From Acidobacteriota bacterium (lineage in GTDB: Bacteria > Acidobacteriota > Holophagae > Acanthopleuribacterales > Acanthopleuribacteraceae), in assembly GCA_030066195.1 (NCBI GenBank), contig JASJCB010000038.1, forward strand, positions 1 through 64,000: a DNA stretch of 64,000 nucleotides, in the 5' to 3' direction. The position numbers were made by a program, and so were the translations under genes. Position 1 is the stretch's first letter. Each line of letters opens with the position of its first letter. Below the pieces are notes generated by a model. It was not told the origin of the DNA. It saw only the letters and a program-made list of their open reading frames with translations, and did no database searches. Positions 1-9,087 of this stretch are shown piece by piece.

Positions 1-1919
1 TGATCACAGGCGGATGCCTGCACCTGATCCCACGGGCAGCCGCGCTGCACGCCGAAACCCTGGCCAACTACTGCGCACGCTACCCCATGGACGTGATGAA
101 GTTCGCCCCCTCCCACCTGGCAGCCCTACACGATGAAGTGGAACCGTCGCGCATCATGCCCAAACGCCTGCTGGGTTTCGGCGGCGAAGCCCTGCGGTCT
201 GATTTCTACCGCGCCTTGCCCCAAACGGACTGTCGCATCATCAACCACTACGGCCCCACGGAAACCACGGTGGCGGTATTGGTGAGCACACTGAACACCT
301 ACGACGCCGAAGACCTGCCGGTCACAGCGCCCATCGGTCTACCCCTGGCCAATACCTCCGCCTACATGCTGGACGATCACCTGCAACCCGTGCCGGCGGG
401 TGTACCCGGCCGGCTCTACATCGGCGGCGACAACGTAACAAGGGGTTACGTGGGTCGTCCGGCGCTGACGGCGGCAGCCTTTGTGCCCGACCCTTTCGAA
501 GACACACCGGGTGCGCGCCTGTACAACACGGGCGACACGGTGCAACGCCTGCCGGACGGCGCCATGGTCTTCGTGGGTCGCGGCGACGATCAGGTGAAGC
601 TACGCGGGTTCCGGGTAGAGACAGGGGAGGTGCGCGCCGGCCTGCTCACACATCCGGCGGTGGCGGACGCATTGGTCAGCCTGGTGGACCAACGCCTGGT
701 CGCCTGGGTACGCGCGCCGAAAGACAAACTCACCGCCGATGCCTTGCGTACGCACGTCGCAGCACATATCCCGGCCCACATGGTGCCCTCATGGATGGGT
801 GTGTTAGACGCCTTCCCCTTGAGCGCACACGGCAAGGTAGATCTGCGCGCCTTACCCAAACCGGGGGTCGACGGCGCGACGCCGGCAGAAAGCGTGACGC
901 CCCGTACCGATGCCGAACGGCGCATTACAGCAATTTGGCAGGCGGTACTGCAACGCGAAGTGAGAGACGTCCACACCAACTTCTTCGACTTGGGCGGGCA
1001 CAGCCTGCTGGCAGTCAAACTCATGGCCCGCATTGCCCGTGAATTCGGACGCGACCTGCCGCTGACGGCGGTGTTCAGCCAGGGCACGGTGGCGCAACTG
1101 GCGACGCTGTTGGCGTCGGACGCGGTGCAGGATGATCAGCCGTTAGTACCCATTCGCACGGAGGGTGCGGGCCCGACCCTGTACTGCATCCACCCGGTGG
1201 GCGGCAGCGTGCTGTGCTACCACGATCTGGCGAAGATGCTGGACCGTCCGGTGTACGGCCTGCAAGCCGTCACGGAACACGACACGGTCCCGACCATGGC
1301 AACGGCCTACCTGGCGGCCATCCGCGAACATCAACCGGAAGGCCCCATCCAACTGGCGGGCTGGAGTTCCGGCGGGGTCATCGCTTACGAAATGGCGCGA
1401 CAACTGGAAGCCGCCGGTAAAGCGGTTCCGGCGCCCCTGCTCTTCGACACCCATGTGCCCGGTCACGTGACGCAGCCGGAATTGGACCCGGTGCAAAAGC
1501 TGGTCTATACCATCGAAGACATGGCCTATGCACAGGGGAAAACCATCACCTTGGATGTGGCGGAACTGAGAGCTTTGCCACCGGAAGCCCGTTGGCAATA
1601 CCTCAGCGGGGCAGCCCAAGCACAGGGTATGATGCAAGACGTCAACCCCACCCTGCTGCAACACCTCTGGACGATCTACCAAAGAAACGAAGCAGCCAAT
1701 GCAGCCTACACCCCGAAACCCTTCGGTGGCAGCATCCAATTGTTCCGCGCAACGGCCACCCAACAAACAGACCCCACCAAGGGCTGGGGGTTCTTCACGG
1801 AAGTGGTGGTGCATGATATGGATGCAGATCACCTATCCATCATCACAAAACCCGAATCCCTGGCAGCCATTGTAGCGCGATGCAAACCACCTAAGCATAC
1901 TTCATTTTCATCGCCATGA
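1..1919 (+). CDS. Non-ribosomal peptide synthetase, C-terminal part (A-PCP-TE), partial
   Basis: This is the release end of an NRPS. The frame is open at the left edge (codons begin at base 3), so the N-terminal domains are outside the window. Visible in order are the rear of an adenylation domain (NHYGPTETT near 240; YNTGD near 523; GRGDDQVKLRGFRVETGE near 573; the A10 lysine in HGKVDLRALP near 829), a carrier domain with the phosphopantetheine serine in LGGHSL (codon 1002-1004), and a type I thioesterase with its nucleophile in GWSSG (codon 1365-1367) and a late histidine in DHLSI. The thioesterase implies that this module ends the assembly line and releases the peptide. The A-domain substrate pocket is mostly upstream, so the product cannot be predicted. 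No partner biosynthetic gene follows. Confidence 0.95.
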   Translation, partial: ITGGCLHLIPRAAALHAETLANYCARYPMDVMKFAPSHLAALHDEVEPSRIMPKRLLGFGGEALRSDFYRALPQTDCRIINHYGPTETTVAVLVSTLNTYDAEDLPVTAPIGLPLANTSAYMLDDHLQPVPAGVPGRLYIGGDNVTRGYVGRPALTAAAFVPDPFEDTPGARLYNTGDTVQRLPDGAMVFVGRGDDQVKLRGFRVETGEVRAGLLTHPAVADALVSLVDQRLVAWVRAPKDKLTADALRTHVAAHIPAHMVPSWMGVLDAFPLSAHGKVDLRALPKPGVDGATPAESVTPRTDAERRITAIWQAVLQREVRDVHTNFFDLGGHSLLAVKLMARIAREFGRDLPLTAVFSQGTVAQLATLLASDAVQDDQPLVPIRTEGAGPTLYCIHPVGGSVLCYHDLAKMLDRPVYGLQAVTEHDTVPTMATAYLAAIREHQPEGPIQLAGWSSGGVIAYEMARQLEAAGKAVPAPLLFDTHVPGHVTQPELDPVQKLVYTIEDMAYAQGKTITLDVAELRALPPEARWQYLSGAAQAQGMMQDVNPTLLQHLWTIYQRNEAANAAYTPKPFGGSIQLFRATATQQTDPTKGWGFFTEVVVHDMDADHLSIITKPESLAAIVARCKPPKHTSFSSP

Positions 1920-2159
1920 TGACTCTCCCGAGAAATTTCTCTCAATAATCCTCCCAATTCGTTACCGGGCGACGCTTTGCAGTTCATGCTCCAATGCCGT
2001 TCCCCATAGCAAATTGCGTCTGCATACCCATTATACTGACCATTCGTTTGGGTGCCTCAAACGTTTCGCTGTGATCGAGACCGAACTGAACGGGAGTTTC
2101 GTCCTTGGTTTTGATAACTATGAGTTATCCCGCCTTAACAAACGGTCGGTTTTAGGGAA

Positions 2160-3470
2160 TCAGTTCATCAATTCCCACAATGAAAGTTGTTCTCCACTCG
2201 TCGGCGCGGGAGTGGTTGGTTTACCGGCCGTTTTTTGAGGGACCGGGGAGCCAAAAGGAAATGCGCGTTGAATCCCCCTATTCCTCCGCTTGGTGGCTTT
2301 CTTGCCGGGCCTAGGGTTGGTTGCGGCCGGTTTCGCGCCTGGACTGGTGGCCTGGCTGCTTTTCTTCTCAATAGATTTGGGTGTTGGTTTCGGTTCAGGC
2401 GGAGGGATGACCGGTGTTTCTGGTGCAACTGGATGAACTTCTGCGGCAGGCGTCTCCGGGATAGGAGTCTGGTCCATATCCGGCGTCTGTCGTTCCGGTT
2501 CGGGGAAGAAGGGAGTTATATTGTCGAAGTGGGTCCGGTATTTTTTGAAATAGAGTTCTTCCCGCGTGTAAAGAAACGTGCCTTCGTCTTTCAAATGGAA
2601 CTGATCCTTCCATTTATAACCGGGTAGGAAGTAGAAATAGGGGTTGTTGAACTTAGTCGCCTCCTCTCGTAACTCCTGAACTAATTTAGCTCTCAGGAAT
2701 GCTTCATCGACGGCGCTCTGTGATATCCACTTCAGCTTGCGAACCCGCTTTTGTAGGCTTGCCAGAATCAGTTGATTCGTTGGATCACCGCCCATGTAGC
2801 TTTGCATGGAACTAAATACTGACATGTAGGTATTGTACTCGGCCTTTTCCTCTCGCTGCCGCCGTTGCTTGCGTAGCATCTCCAGGGCCTCTTGTGGGTT
2901 GTCGGCCATGGATGCAATCATTTCATCGGGGACGGGGTCGGCGAAGATGTTTTCTGCAATGTCATCAGTCTGGGCCTGCCGCATTGAGTTAAACCATGTG
3001 GTCTTGGTGCTGATGGTCGCCAGGCGGTAGGTGTCGGTTGATCCCTTGAGTACGTAGTAATAGACCTGAACCGTGTCTCGTTGGTTGCCCTGGCGTACGC
3101 CTCTGCCATTGCGCTGATGGACGGTTTGGCCTTCCCAGGGTAGGGACAAATGGTGGATGGAAATTGTATTAATTTGAAGATCGATGCCCACACTGGCCGC
3201 AGCCCCGCCGATGACGATCTTATATTGCCCTGAATTATATTTATCCTGGATCTGGAGGCGTTTGTCCGCGTTGACCTGACCGTTGATGACAGCGATCTCC
3301 TTAGCAGGAATGCCGTGTTGGACGAGTAATTGCCGCATGCCTTCCTGGGCCTCGGTGAGATCGGTGAAAATGATTTGATTGCCTTTGCCGTAGTCATGCA
3401 GGATGCGGCTGAGGGCCTCTTCAGCTTTGGGGTTTTCTGAAATGCCCAAGATCGGTGGGCGATAGACTTC
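2160..3470 (-). pseudogene. SF2 helicase C-terminal fragment with proline/lysine-rich tail
   Basis: Only the second RecA-like half of a superfamily 2 helicase is present. Motif V-like GGAAASVGIDLQ and motif VI-like QRNGRGVRQGNQRD are clear, but no Walker A or DEAD-box half is encoded upstream. The frame opens directly after a TGA at 3471-3473, and the first possible start is a TTG at 3449 without a Shine-Dalgarno sequence. The segment PPILGISENPK lies upstream of that TTG and looks like family sequence, which supports truncation rather than a short gene. The tail is rich in Pro and Lys and ends in EQLSLWELMN, which resembles the QLSLF clamp-binding peptide of replication and repair proteins. 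It is probably a remnant of a large phage- or plasmid-type helicase. A repeat shared with 59828-59879 lies just upstream (about 3548-3598). Confidence 0.7.
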
Positions 3471-3687
3471 TCAAGCAGTACCGAAGGGGTCTTTTTTTGG
3501 GAAAAGTTGATGGTTTTTGGTCGGTCGGCCCATTTCACGCCCAAAAAGGATGTATTTAAGTAGATACCACAAAATGATGCGCCCGATCGCCGGGAAGTGG
3601 AAGCTTCACCCGGCCGGTCATGAGCCGGGGCTAAATGGAGCGGAGGCGCTTTCAAGGAAAAATTCTTCAGGTGCGACAGCCGTTGAG

Positions 3688-4305
3688 TTATCGGGTTACC
3701 GATTTTGTCAGCAGGCCCTGGCCGGTCCAGTACAAGATGATGACCAGGTAGGGTGCGGCAGAGAAGGGTTCGGCGAAATGGTTGATCGCCAATAGGGTGT
3801 CGCTGAGGCCGAAGATGACCGCGCCCGCTGCCGCCGAACGGCCGTGGTTACCTTTCCCGATCAACAAGCAGGCGCGCCACATCATGATGCAGATAGCGCT
3901 CATGTAAACGATGACCGGTACGCGCAGGTCACCCAGGTGGTTGTTCAGGTAGGCAAATGCCGCGATACCCCAGATCAGGAAGGGGAGCAGCCATAGCAGG
4001 CCCGGCTTCCGTTCCTCGGTGAGAAAAGCGGCCAGGTAGCACAGGTGCGCGATCAGGAAATAGATCAGGCCTTGGAGGAACATATCGCCCTTATCCACCA
4101 GGAAGACATCGCCTACCAGGGAACAAACCAGGCCCGTCAACAGGGCGTTGCGGTAAGGTCCTGCCGGTTTCAAGGCGGTCAGCACGATCATGGCCGTGAC
4201 CGGGACCGGCTTGGCCAGGGCGCATAAAACCGGGTTACCCGAGACCAGACCGACAGGGAACAAGATGCCGCCCGCAAAGACTGCCGTCCATAACCACTTC
4301 GTCAT
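3688..4305 (-). CDS. YhhN-family integral membrane protein (lysoplasmalogenase-like)
   Basis: A 205-residue, strongly hydrophobic protein with about seven or eight predicted membrane helices. Family-like signatures are the early conserved KP (AKPVPV), GDVFL in the middle, LIAHLCYLAAF, PVIVYMSAICIMMW, and FGLSDTLLAINHF near the C-terminus. YhhN/TMEM86 proteins include lysoplasmalogenases that cleave the vinyl-ether bond of lysoplasmalogens, but many bacterial members have no proven substrate, so the activity is inferred. The length is normal for the family. It stands as a single gene downstream of, and codirectional with, the DinG operon, with a 30-bp gap to the preceding stop. Confidence 0.8.
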   Translation of the reverse strand: MTKWLWTAVFAGGILFPVGLVSGNPVLCALAKPVPVTAMIVLTALKPAGPYRNALLTGLVCSLVGDVFLVDKGDMFLQGLIYFLIAHLCYLAAFLTEERKPGLLWLLPFLIWGIAAFAYLNNHLGDLRVPVIVYMSAICIMMWRACLLIGKGNHGRSAAAGAVIFGLSDTLLAINHFAEPFSAAPYLVIILYWTGQGLLTKSVTR

Positions 4306-4335
4306 GTTTCTCCCCTGTCGATCGATTGATGTTAT

Positions 4336-5106
4336 TCAGATCCACACCAGGTCGTGATGTTCGGCCAGCTTCGAAATATGGTGGAACGGAACCGCCTTGA
4401 CCGGTTTGGCGATTTTATCCTCCAGTTTGTAGTAGGCCGTCGATTTCTCACAAGCCAGGATGGGTAGGTTCTTGCGCAGCAAAACGCGCAAGCCGCGGCC
4501 GCCCTGGTAGGTTGGGTCCAACAAGGTAACGCCGCGGTGGACCAGGAAGATACCCTCGTAGCGCGTGGTGTCCAGGTGAACCAGCAGGTCTTCCAGTAAT
4601 TCGAAACCCAGGCGGGAGTCGCGGTTCCCGATCTGGTCCGATTGTATGATCAGCCAACTGGTGTAGTGCGGGTTCTCCATCGGGTGCGCTTTAGATGCCG
4701 GTGTCTCCATGGGGTCCGGTTGCCCTGCCGCGATCGCTGCTTCCCGCGCCCGCCGGCCCATACCCCGGCGGCGCACGGGCGGCGCCTTTTCCGAACCGTC
4801 GCCGCTCATATGGCCCACCGGGAAGGCCGTGGTCGTCTCGCGTTCGGCGGCCGGTCCCGAGTCGGCCGGATTCAGAGGTGCGCTCGGGTTGCCGCCGCTG
4901 TTGGTCTGGATCGCGATATGGTGGTACGCGCCGATTCGCTCCGAGGTACACCGGTAGCCCATGCGGTGCAGCAGGTTGTAAAGGTTCAGCTTGACCGCCT
5001 CGTTATCGGTTTTGGCGGTCAGTTCCGCGTCCTTGCAGGTTTGCAGCGCCTCCTGCAAGCGGTTCATGGATTGCGTTACCGTGTTACCCGTCAGATCCAA
5101 GATCAT
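4336..5106 (-). CDS. YedF-like protein: TusA-like plus DsrE-like domains
   Basis: 256 residues. The N-terminus (about 1-75) resembles a TusA/SirA fold, and the C-terminus (about 148-256) resembles DsrE, with FLVHRGVTLLD, LPILACEKSTAYYKLEDK and a final DLVWI strand. This is the layout of YedF proteins of sulfur/selenium metabolism. A Pro/Arg/Gly-rich linker of about 70 residues separates the halves. The TusA half lacks the catalytic Cys-Pro: the usual position reads DLTGNTVTQS, so persulfide transfer by this half is unlikely. A cysteine remains in the DsrE half (LACEKS). The start overlaps the preceding gene by 23 bases, indicating translational coupling. The family call rests on pattern resemblance, and the function here is unknown. 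Confidence 0.6.
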   Translation of the reverse strand: MILDLTGNTVTQSMNRLQEALQTCKDAELTAKTDNEAVKLNLYNLLHRMGYRCTSERIGAYHHIAIQTNSGGNPSAPLNPADSGPAAERETTTAFPVGHMSGDGSEKAPPVRRRGMGRRAREAAIAAGQPDPMETPASKAHPMENPHYTSWLIIQSDQIGNRDSRLGFELLEDLLVHLDTTRYEGIFLVHRGVTLLDPTYQGGRGLRVLLRKNLPILACEKSTAYYKLEDKIAKPVKAVPFHHISKLAEHHDLVWI

Positions 5107-5710
5107 GGAAGTCCAGTTTCTCCAGTTCGTAAGGTGGGTGTGAGATGTTGAATTGGTCCTTGAACGCCTGGGTCATCCGCCAGGACAGGTGCGGCGCTTT
5201 GATGTGTAAATGATAAAGGAATCCGCGTAACTCGTCCAATGCAAATCCCTTCCGGTAGACTTCCTTCAGCGCTTCGCGTCCGGTCAGGTTCATTTCCAGC
5301 GTGGAAAACGAAAAGCGAATCGCGGCGCTGATCAGGGTAATCGTCACCTGGCGCGGTTTGGTAAAGCGAAGTTCCACGGCCCGCAGGAACGGCCAGGGCA
5401 CAAAAACGGAGTGTTTGTTGGGCAGTACCATGGTCAGGCCCTCGCCGTCGCACTCCACGCGCCGCTTGCCGTGCCAGCGCAGAATGTAGATGATGACGAA
5501 GAGAAAGGGAATCATGATGGCGCCAGCCAGGACAAACGGCAAAATGACGATCTCGAAGATCTCCTTCACCTCGTCAACCAGGCCCCAGACGGCAAAGAAA
5601 CAGGCGGTAAACAGGAACAGGCCCAGCAGCACCAGGTACGGCAACATACTGATGAAGGCATAGTAACGGCCGAACAGGGGGACGGTGAAGTTATCCTTCA
5701 GGTCGGTCAC
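5084..5710 (-). CDS. Membrane protein with two TM helices and a soluble C-terminal domain
   Basis: 208 residues. Two hydrophobic segments (about residues 19-45 and 55-77) are followed by a cytosolic-type domain of beta strands, VECDGEGLTMVLPNK then FVPWPFLRAVELR, which resembles the PH-like domains of small bacterial membrane proteins. The name is not recognised. It overlaps the helicase stop by 4 bases (ATGA type) and the YedF-like start by 23 bases, so it is the middle gene of a three-gene operon. No catalytic motif is visible. Confidence 0.75.
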   Translation of the reverse strand: MTDLKDNFTVPLFGRYYAFISMLPYLVLLGLFLFTACFFAVWGLVDEVKEIFEIVILPFVLAGAIMIPFLFVIIYILRWHGKRRVECDGEGLTMVLPNKHSVFVPWPFLRAVELRFTKPRQVTITLISAAIRFSFSTLEMNLTGREALKEVYRKGFALDELRGFLYHLHIKAPHLSWRMTQAFKDQFNISHPPYELEKLDFHDLGSDG

Positions 5711-8220
5711 ATGAACACCTCGCCGGGATGCAGGGCGCGGGCAACTTCCTCGGAGGTCAGTTCCCAGACGGGATAGGTGTCCACCAGGCTGAGGAAGCGA
5801 CGACCGTAAGCCTTGGTGCGAATGCGATTATCGGCCACGATCAGGGTGCCGCGATCGTTCTTGTTGCGAATCAGCCGACCCGCGCCCTGCTTGAACTTCA
5901 GCAGGGCCAGCGGCAGGGAGTAGCTTTTGAACGACGAGCCGCCGTTGCGGTCGATGGCGGTGCAGCGCGCCTCGAAGATGGGATCGCCCATCTGGCGGAA
6001 GGGCAGCTTGGTGATGATGACCTTGGTCAGCGCCTCGCCGGGCAGGTCGACGCCCTCCCAATACGAATCGGTGCCCAGCAGCACGCCGTGGGTCCGTTTC
6101 AATTGGGCGGTCAATTGCGAGCGCGGGGCGCGGCCCTGGACCAGAATGTCCACGCCGTTACGAGCCAGGGGACCTTCAATCATGCGCGCGACCTGGTTCA
6201 ACATGGCGTAGCTGGTGAACAAGACCAGGGTGCCGCCGCGATCGCCCGAAAGCACGGAGCGCATGACCAGGTCGGCGATATCATTGGCAAAACCGCCGTT
6301 GGTGGGCCCGCTCTGCATGCGGCAGAGGAACAGCCGGGCCTGGGAGCTGTAGTCGAACGGCGATTTGAAGGTTTGGAAGGACCAAGGCTTGTCGGTGAAA
6401 TCCATCAGGCCGTTGCGTGAGGAGAGGAACTCGAAATCGTCGTTCATGTCCAGGGTGGCGCTGGTCAGGGTGACCGATTTGAAGGGCTTGAAAAGGGCCT
6501 CGCGCAAGACGCCCGAAACATCCAGCGGCGAAATCTTGTATTCGAACTCGTCGTGAGAGCGGCTCTTGCGTAACTCCAGCCAGGGCACCTGGTTCTCGTG
6601 CTGACGGACGGCGAAGGTTTTGAGGGCGCCGGCCACGCCTTCCAGGCGACTCAAGCGGGCTTCCATCTCGATGAGCATGCCCGAGGTTTTTTCCAGGAAG
6701 CGGTCGGATTGCTGCTTCCACTTCTCGCGGATTTGCCGGACCACCACCATCAGTTCGTGGATCAGCGAGAACAGGGCCTTGGCCTGGACCTTGGCCTCGT
6801 CCATGCGGCCCGATTCCAACAATTGTTCGCGCAACCACACCACCACCTGGCGGCGGCCCTCGCGGTTCAGTTCGCCGTGCAGCTCCGCGCTCACAGCATA
6901 GAGTTGGTGGATGACCGCATCTTGCAGCTCGCGGAACTGGTGGAGATAGCGCTCTTCCAGCGCCGAAAACAGTTCGGTAGCGCCCTGCTCCACTGCGGCC
7001 ACGAACAGGCGGTGGATAACGCCCTTGTTGCCTCGGTTGCTGCTCAACAGCTTGCCCAGGGTCAGGCGCAGGCCGAAGGAGGACACCTTCTCGCCGAAGT
7101 GGTCGGTGGCAATGTCTTCCACGCTGTGGGCCTCGTCGAGAATCACGTGTTCGTAGGGCGGAATCACCGCCGCGGCCGTGTAGTTGCCCGAGGCGTTGCG
7201 CAAGGCCAGGTCGGAGAACAGCAGGGCCTGGTTGACTACCAGGACCCGCGACTGGGCCGCCTTGCGCCGCGATTCGTAAAACGGCGCCTTTTGGAAGAAG
7301 GGACATTTGGAGCCCAGGCACATGTCGGAATCGGAGCGCACCATCTCCCAGGCCTCCCGGGAGGGCACGAAGGGCAGGTCGGCGCGATCGCCGGAGCCGC
7401 CGCCTTCCATCCAGCCGTCCAGGTCCTCGATTTCCTTCTTGACCGTGCGCTCCTCGCCCTCGAACAGGCTGAGCTGGTTGGTCTTCAGGTCGGTCAGTTT
7501 GCGCAGGCAGATATAGTTGTTGCGCCCCTTGACCAGGCTGGCGCGGGGCGCATCGGGCAGGGCCTTGCGGGCCAGCGGGATGTCCTTGTAAACCAGTTGT
7601 TCCTGCAAGGCGATGGTTTTGGTGGCGATGACCACGCGCGACTTGTTGTGTTTGGTCCACAGAAAACTGGGCAGCAGATAGGCCAGGCTCTTGCCGGTGC
7701 CGGTGCCGGCCTCCACGGCCAGGATCTCGCTGTTGTTCAAGGCGGCGGCGACGGAGCGCGCCATGGAGACCTGGGAAGGCCGGCTCTCGTAATTTTCCAG
7801 CTTCTCGGCAAGCGGTCCGTCGTTGCCGAACAGCTTGATCACCGCCTCTACGTCCACGTTGACGGGTTTTTTCTCCACATGCGGTTCCACCACCACGATA
7901 CACTCGCTGACATCGTTGTTGACGATCATGGAACCCACGCCTTCCTCGCCGAACATGGTGGCCACATTCATATCGGCCTGGCTGGGTTGCAAAACGCCGC
8001 TGGGGTGATTGTGAACGGTCATGTCGCCGGGATGGGAGCGCGTCATGAGCGCGGGAACCTCGGTGGTGGTGCCGCGTGCGACCATGGCGATGCGGGTAAA
8101 GACGGGCTGGTCTTCATCCTTGGAGAGGACGGCAAAAATCTCGCGGCCATGGGCTTCCTCGATCTCACGAGCGAGTTCATCGATAACATCGAGACTGAGA
8201 TAACGGCTGGTTTGGGGCAT
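5707..8220 (-). CDS. DinG/XPD-type helicase fused to an N-terminal JAMM (RadC/MPN-like) domain
   Basis: 837 residues. Residues about 10-115 form a JAB/JAMM domain: E54, then HNHPSG with H70 and H72, S80 and D83, an exact H-x-H-x7-S-x2-D metalloprotease motif. A DinG-type SF2 helicase follows, with Walker A EAGTGTGKS (about 170-178), LDEAHSVED (about 361-369) and motif VI GAGRLIRNKNDRG near the end. The iron-sulfur insert shows three cysteines (C238, C301, C306), but the expected fourth, just after CPFFQ, is replaced (KAPFY), so a four-Cys cluster is doubtful. QLSLF at about 249-253 resembles a sliding-clamp-binding peptide. It is the first gene of a tightly overlapping minus-strand operon. 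A role in DNA repair or unwinding is family knowledge; the JAMM substrate is unknown. Confidence 0.9.
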   Translation of the reverse strand: MPQTSRYLSLDVIDELAREIEEAHGREIFAVLSKDEDQPVFTRIAMVARGTTTEVPALMTRSHPGDMTVHNHPSGVLQPSQADMNVATMFGEEGVGSMIVNNDVSECIVVVEPHVEKKPVNVDVEAVIKLFGNDGPLAEKLENYESRPSQVSMARSVAAALNNSEILAVEAGTGTGKSLAYLLPSFLWTKHNKSRVVIATKTIALQEQLVYKDIPLARKALPDAPRASLVKGRNNYICLRKLTDLKTNQLSLFEGEERTVKKEIEDLDGWMEGGGSGDRADLPFVPSREAWEMVRSDSDMCLGSKCPFFQKAPFYESRRKAAQSRVLVVNQALLFSDLALRNASGNYTAAAVIPPYEHVILDEAHSVEDIATDHFGEKVSSFGLRLTLGKLLSSNRGNKGVIHRLFVAAVEQGATELFSALEERYLHQFRELQDAVIHQLYAVSAELHGELNREGRRQVVVWLREQLLESGRMDEAKVQAKALFSLIHELMVVVRQIREKWKQQSDRFLEKTSGMLIEMEARLSRLEGVAGALKTFAVRQHENQVPWLELRKSRSHDEFEYKISPLDVSGVLREALFKPFKSVTLTSATLDMNDDFEFLSSRNGLMDFTDKPWSFQTFKSPFDYSSQARLFLCRMQSGPTNGGFANDIADLVMRSVLSGDRGGTLVLFTSYAMLNQVARMIEGPLARNGVDILVQGRAPRSQLTAQLKRTHGVLLGTDSYWEGVDLPGEALTKVIITKLPFRQMGDPIFEARCTAIDRNGGSSFKSYSLPLALLKFKQGAGRLIRNKNDRGTLIVADNRIRTKAYGRRFLSLVDTYPVWELTSEEVARALHPGEVFM

Positions 8221-8560
8221 GGCTCACGCGGTTGATTAAGGTCCCGGACGCTTCCGGCTGGGCCAAGTATAGCACCGGGACTTCGGTTCTTTATAGAGAA
8301 GGAAGTTCAACCGGGCGGCGGAGTCTGCGATGAGATGATGCCGGTAATCGACCCGGGAAGTCCGAGGAGCCGATTGCGGACGGTGATTAAAGGCCCGGGA
8401 ATCAAGAACCGCGACCGCGAAACCACAACCTCATTCCGGTACCAGTGAGCGGAGGACCCCTGTTATGCGGACAGCGGGAAAGCCTTGACCCATTTGGGAA
8501 AAGTGAGCCGATCCGGACCATAACTACGCCGGTCTTGCATTTTTTTCACAATTTTCCTTG

Positions 8561-8588
8561 TTGACTTTCCGCATTTGCCTCGTATAAC
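8561..8588 (+). promoter_or_regulatory. Sigma-70-type promoter of the lysine operon
   Basis: TTGACT (8561-8566) and TATAAC (8583-8588) are separated by 16 bases and lie about 30 bases before the lysine riboswitch. This is the best promoter-like pair upstream of the operon. The 340 bases before it (8221-8560) show no gene that I can support. Confidence 0.6.
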
Positions 8589-8619
8589 CTTGGTAGACCT
8601 TCTGCAAAGTTGCGGGAGA

Positions 8620-8788
8620 CCAAGAGAGGTGCGACAAGCAGGCAACGCGCCGGAGGAATCCGGTTCCTATGAAAGCGCGTGAGGGGCTGGTCGCCGAAAC
8701 AGGGCATTCGCCGGATCGGTTGTTCTGTTGGTCACCGAGGTTGAATCCTTGGGGCTGTCACAAAAAAAGCGACGTGGAGCGCTCTTGG
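8620..8788 (+). promoter_or_regulatory. Lysine riboswitch (L-box)
   Basis: The leader upstream of aspartokinase carries conserved L-box blocks in order: AGAGGTGCGAC (from 8624), GGGGCTGGTCGCCGAAAC (8683-8700), GGTCACCGAGG (about 8730) and GGGGCTGTCAC (8751-8761). A P1 helix closes it: CCAAGAG at 8620-8626 pairs perfectly with CTCTTGG at 8782-8788. L-boxes bind lysine and repress lysine biosynthesis or transport genes. Its place before lysC-dapB-dapA-dapD-lysA fits that role exactly. Confidence 0.88.
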
Positions 8789-9087
8789 CTATGAGAAACA
8801 CACAGATCACATCAGCGGCCTTCCTATCTACTGACTGCCTTACTAACCCGGCACTTTGTAAACAGGCCAAGATAAAACGCGACGCCGACTTGCGCGGCTA
8901 GTTTCGGTTCCGTGAACCACCAACCGGAGACCAGGTTCCGGTGGGCGGTGATCGAGAACCGACCGTGACACTGCCCGTGGTCGCACCGATGGATAAGCAC
9001 GGCTTATGCCCACGGGTGTCACAGTTCGACCCGATCCGCGCTCGCCCGCTCAGGTCCTCCATATTTCAGGATGTCCAGGAGGAAAAA
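8789..9087 (+). promoter_or_regulatory. Leader between riboswitch and lysC, possible expression platform
   Basis: About 300 bases without a supported gene. It holds a hairpin around 8917-8944 and a long stem-loop pairing GTGACACTGCCCGTGG (8965-8980) with CCACGGGTGTCAC (9010-9022): 6 bp, a 3-nt bulge, then 7 bp. No T-tract follows, so a simple intrinsic terminator is not evident. The switch may act through an alternative structure, Rho, or translation. The lysC Shine-Dalgarno AGGAGG lies just before the ATG at 9088. Confidence 0.45.

Noticed and set aside
1..1919. NRPS and the lanthipeptide-like peptides as one biosynthetic cluster
   Set aside because: They are 18 kb or more apart, with unrelated operons between, and use different chemistry.
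6598..8235. 545-codon open frame opposite the helicase gene
   Set aside because: Antisense frame made by high GC; composition (Gly, His, Gln rich) and lack of a ribosome site show it is a shadow. Many others of this kind were ignored.
8941..9087. Upstream GTG start for aspartokinase
   Set aside because: The extension has no homology pattern and no ribosome site, and lies in the riboswitch leader; the ATG at 9088 follows AGGAGG and starts with the conserved KFGGTS region.
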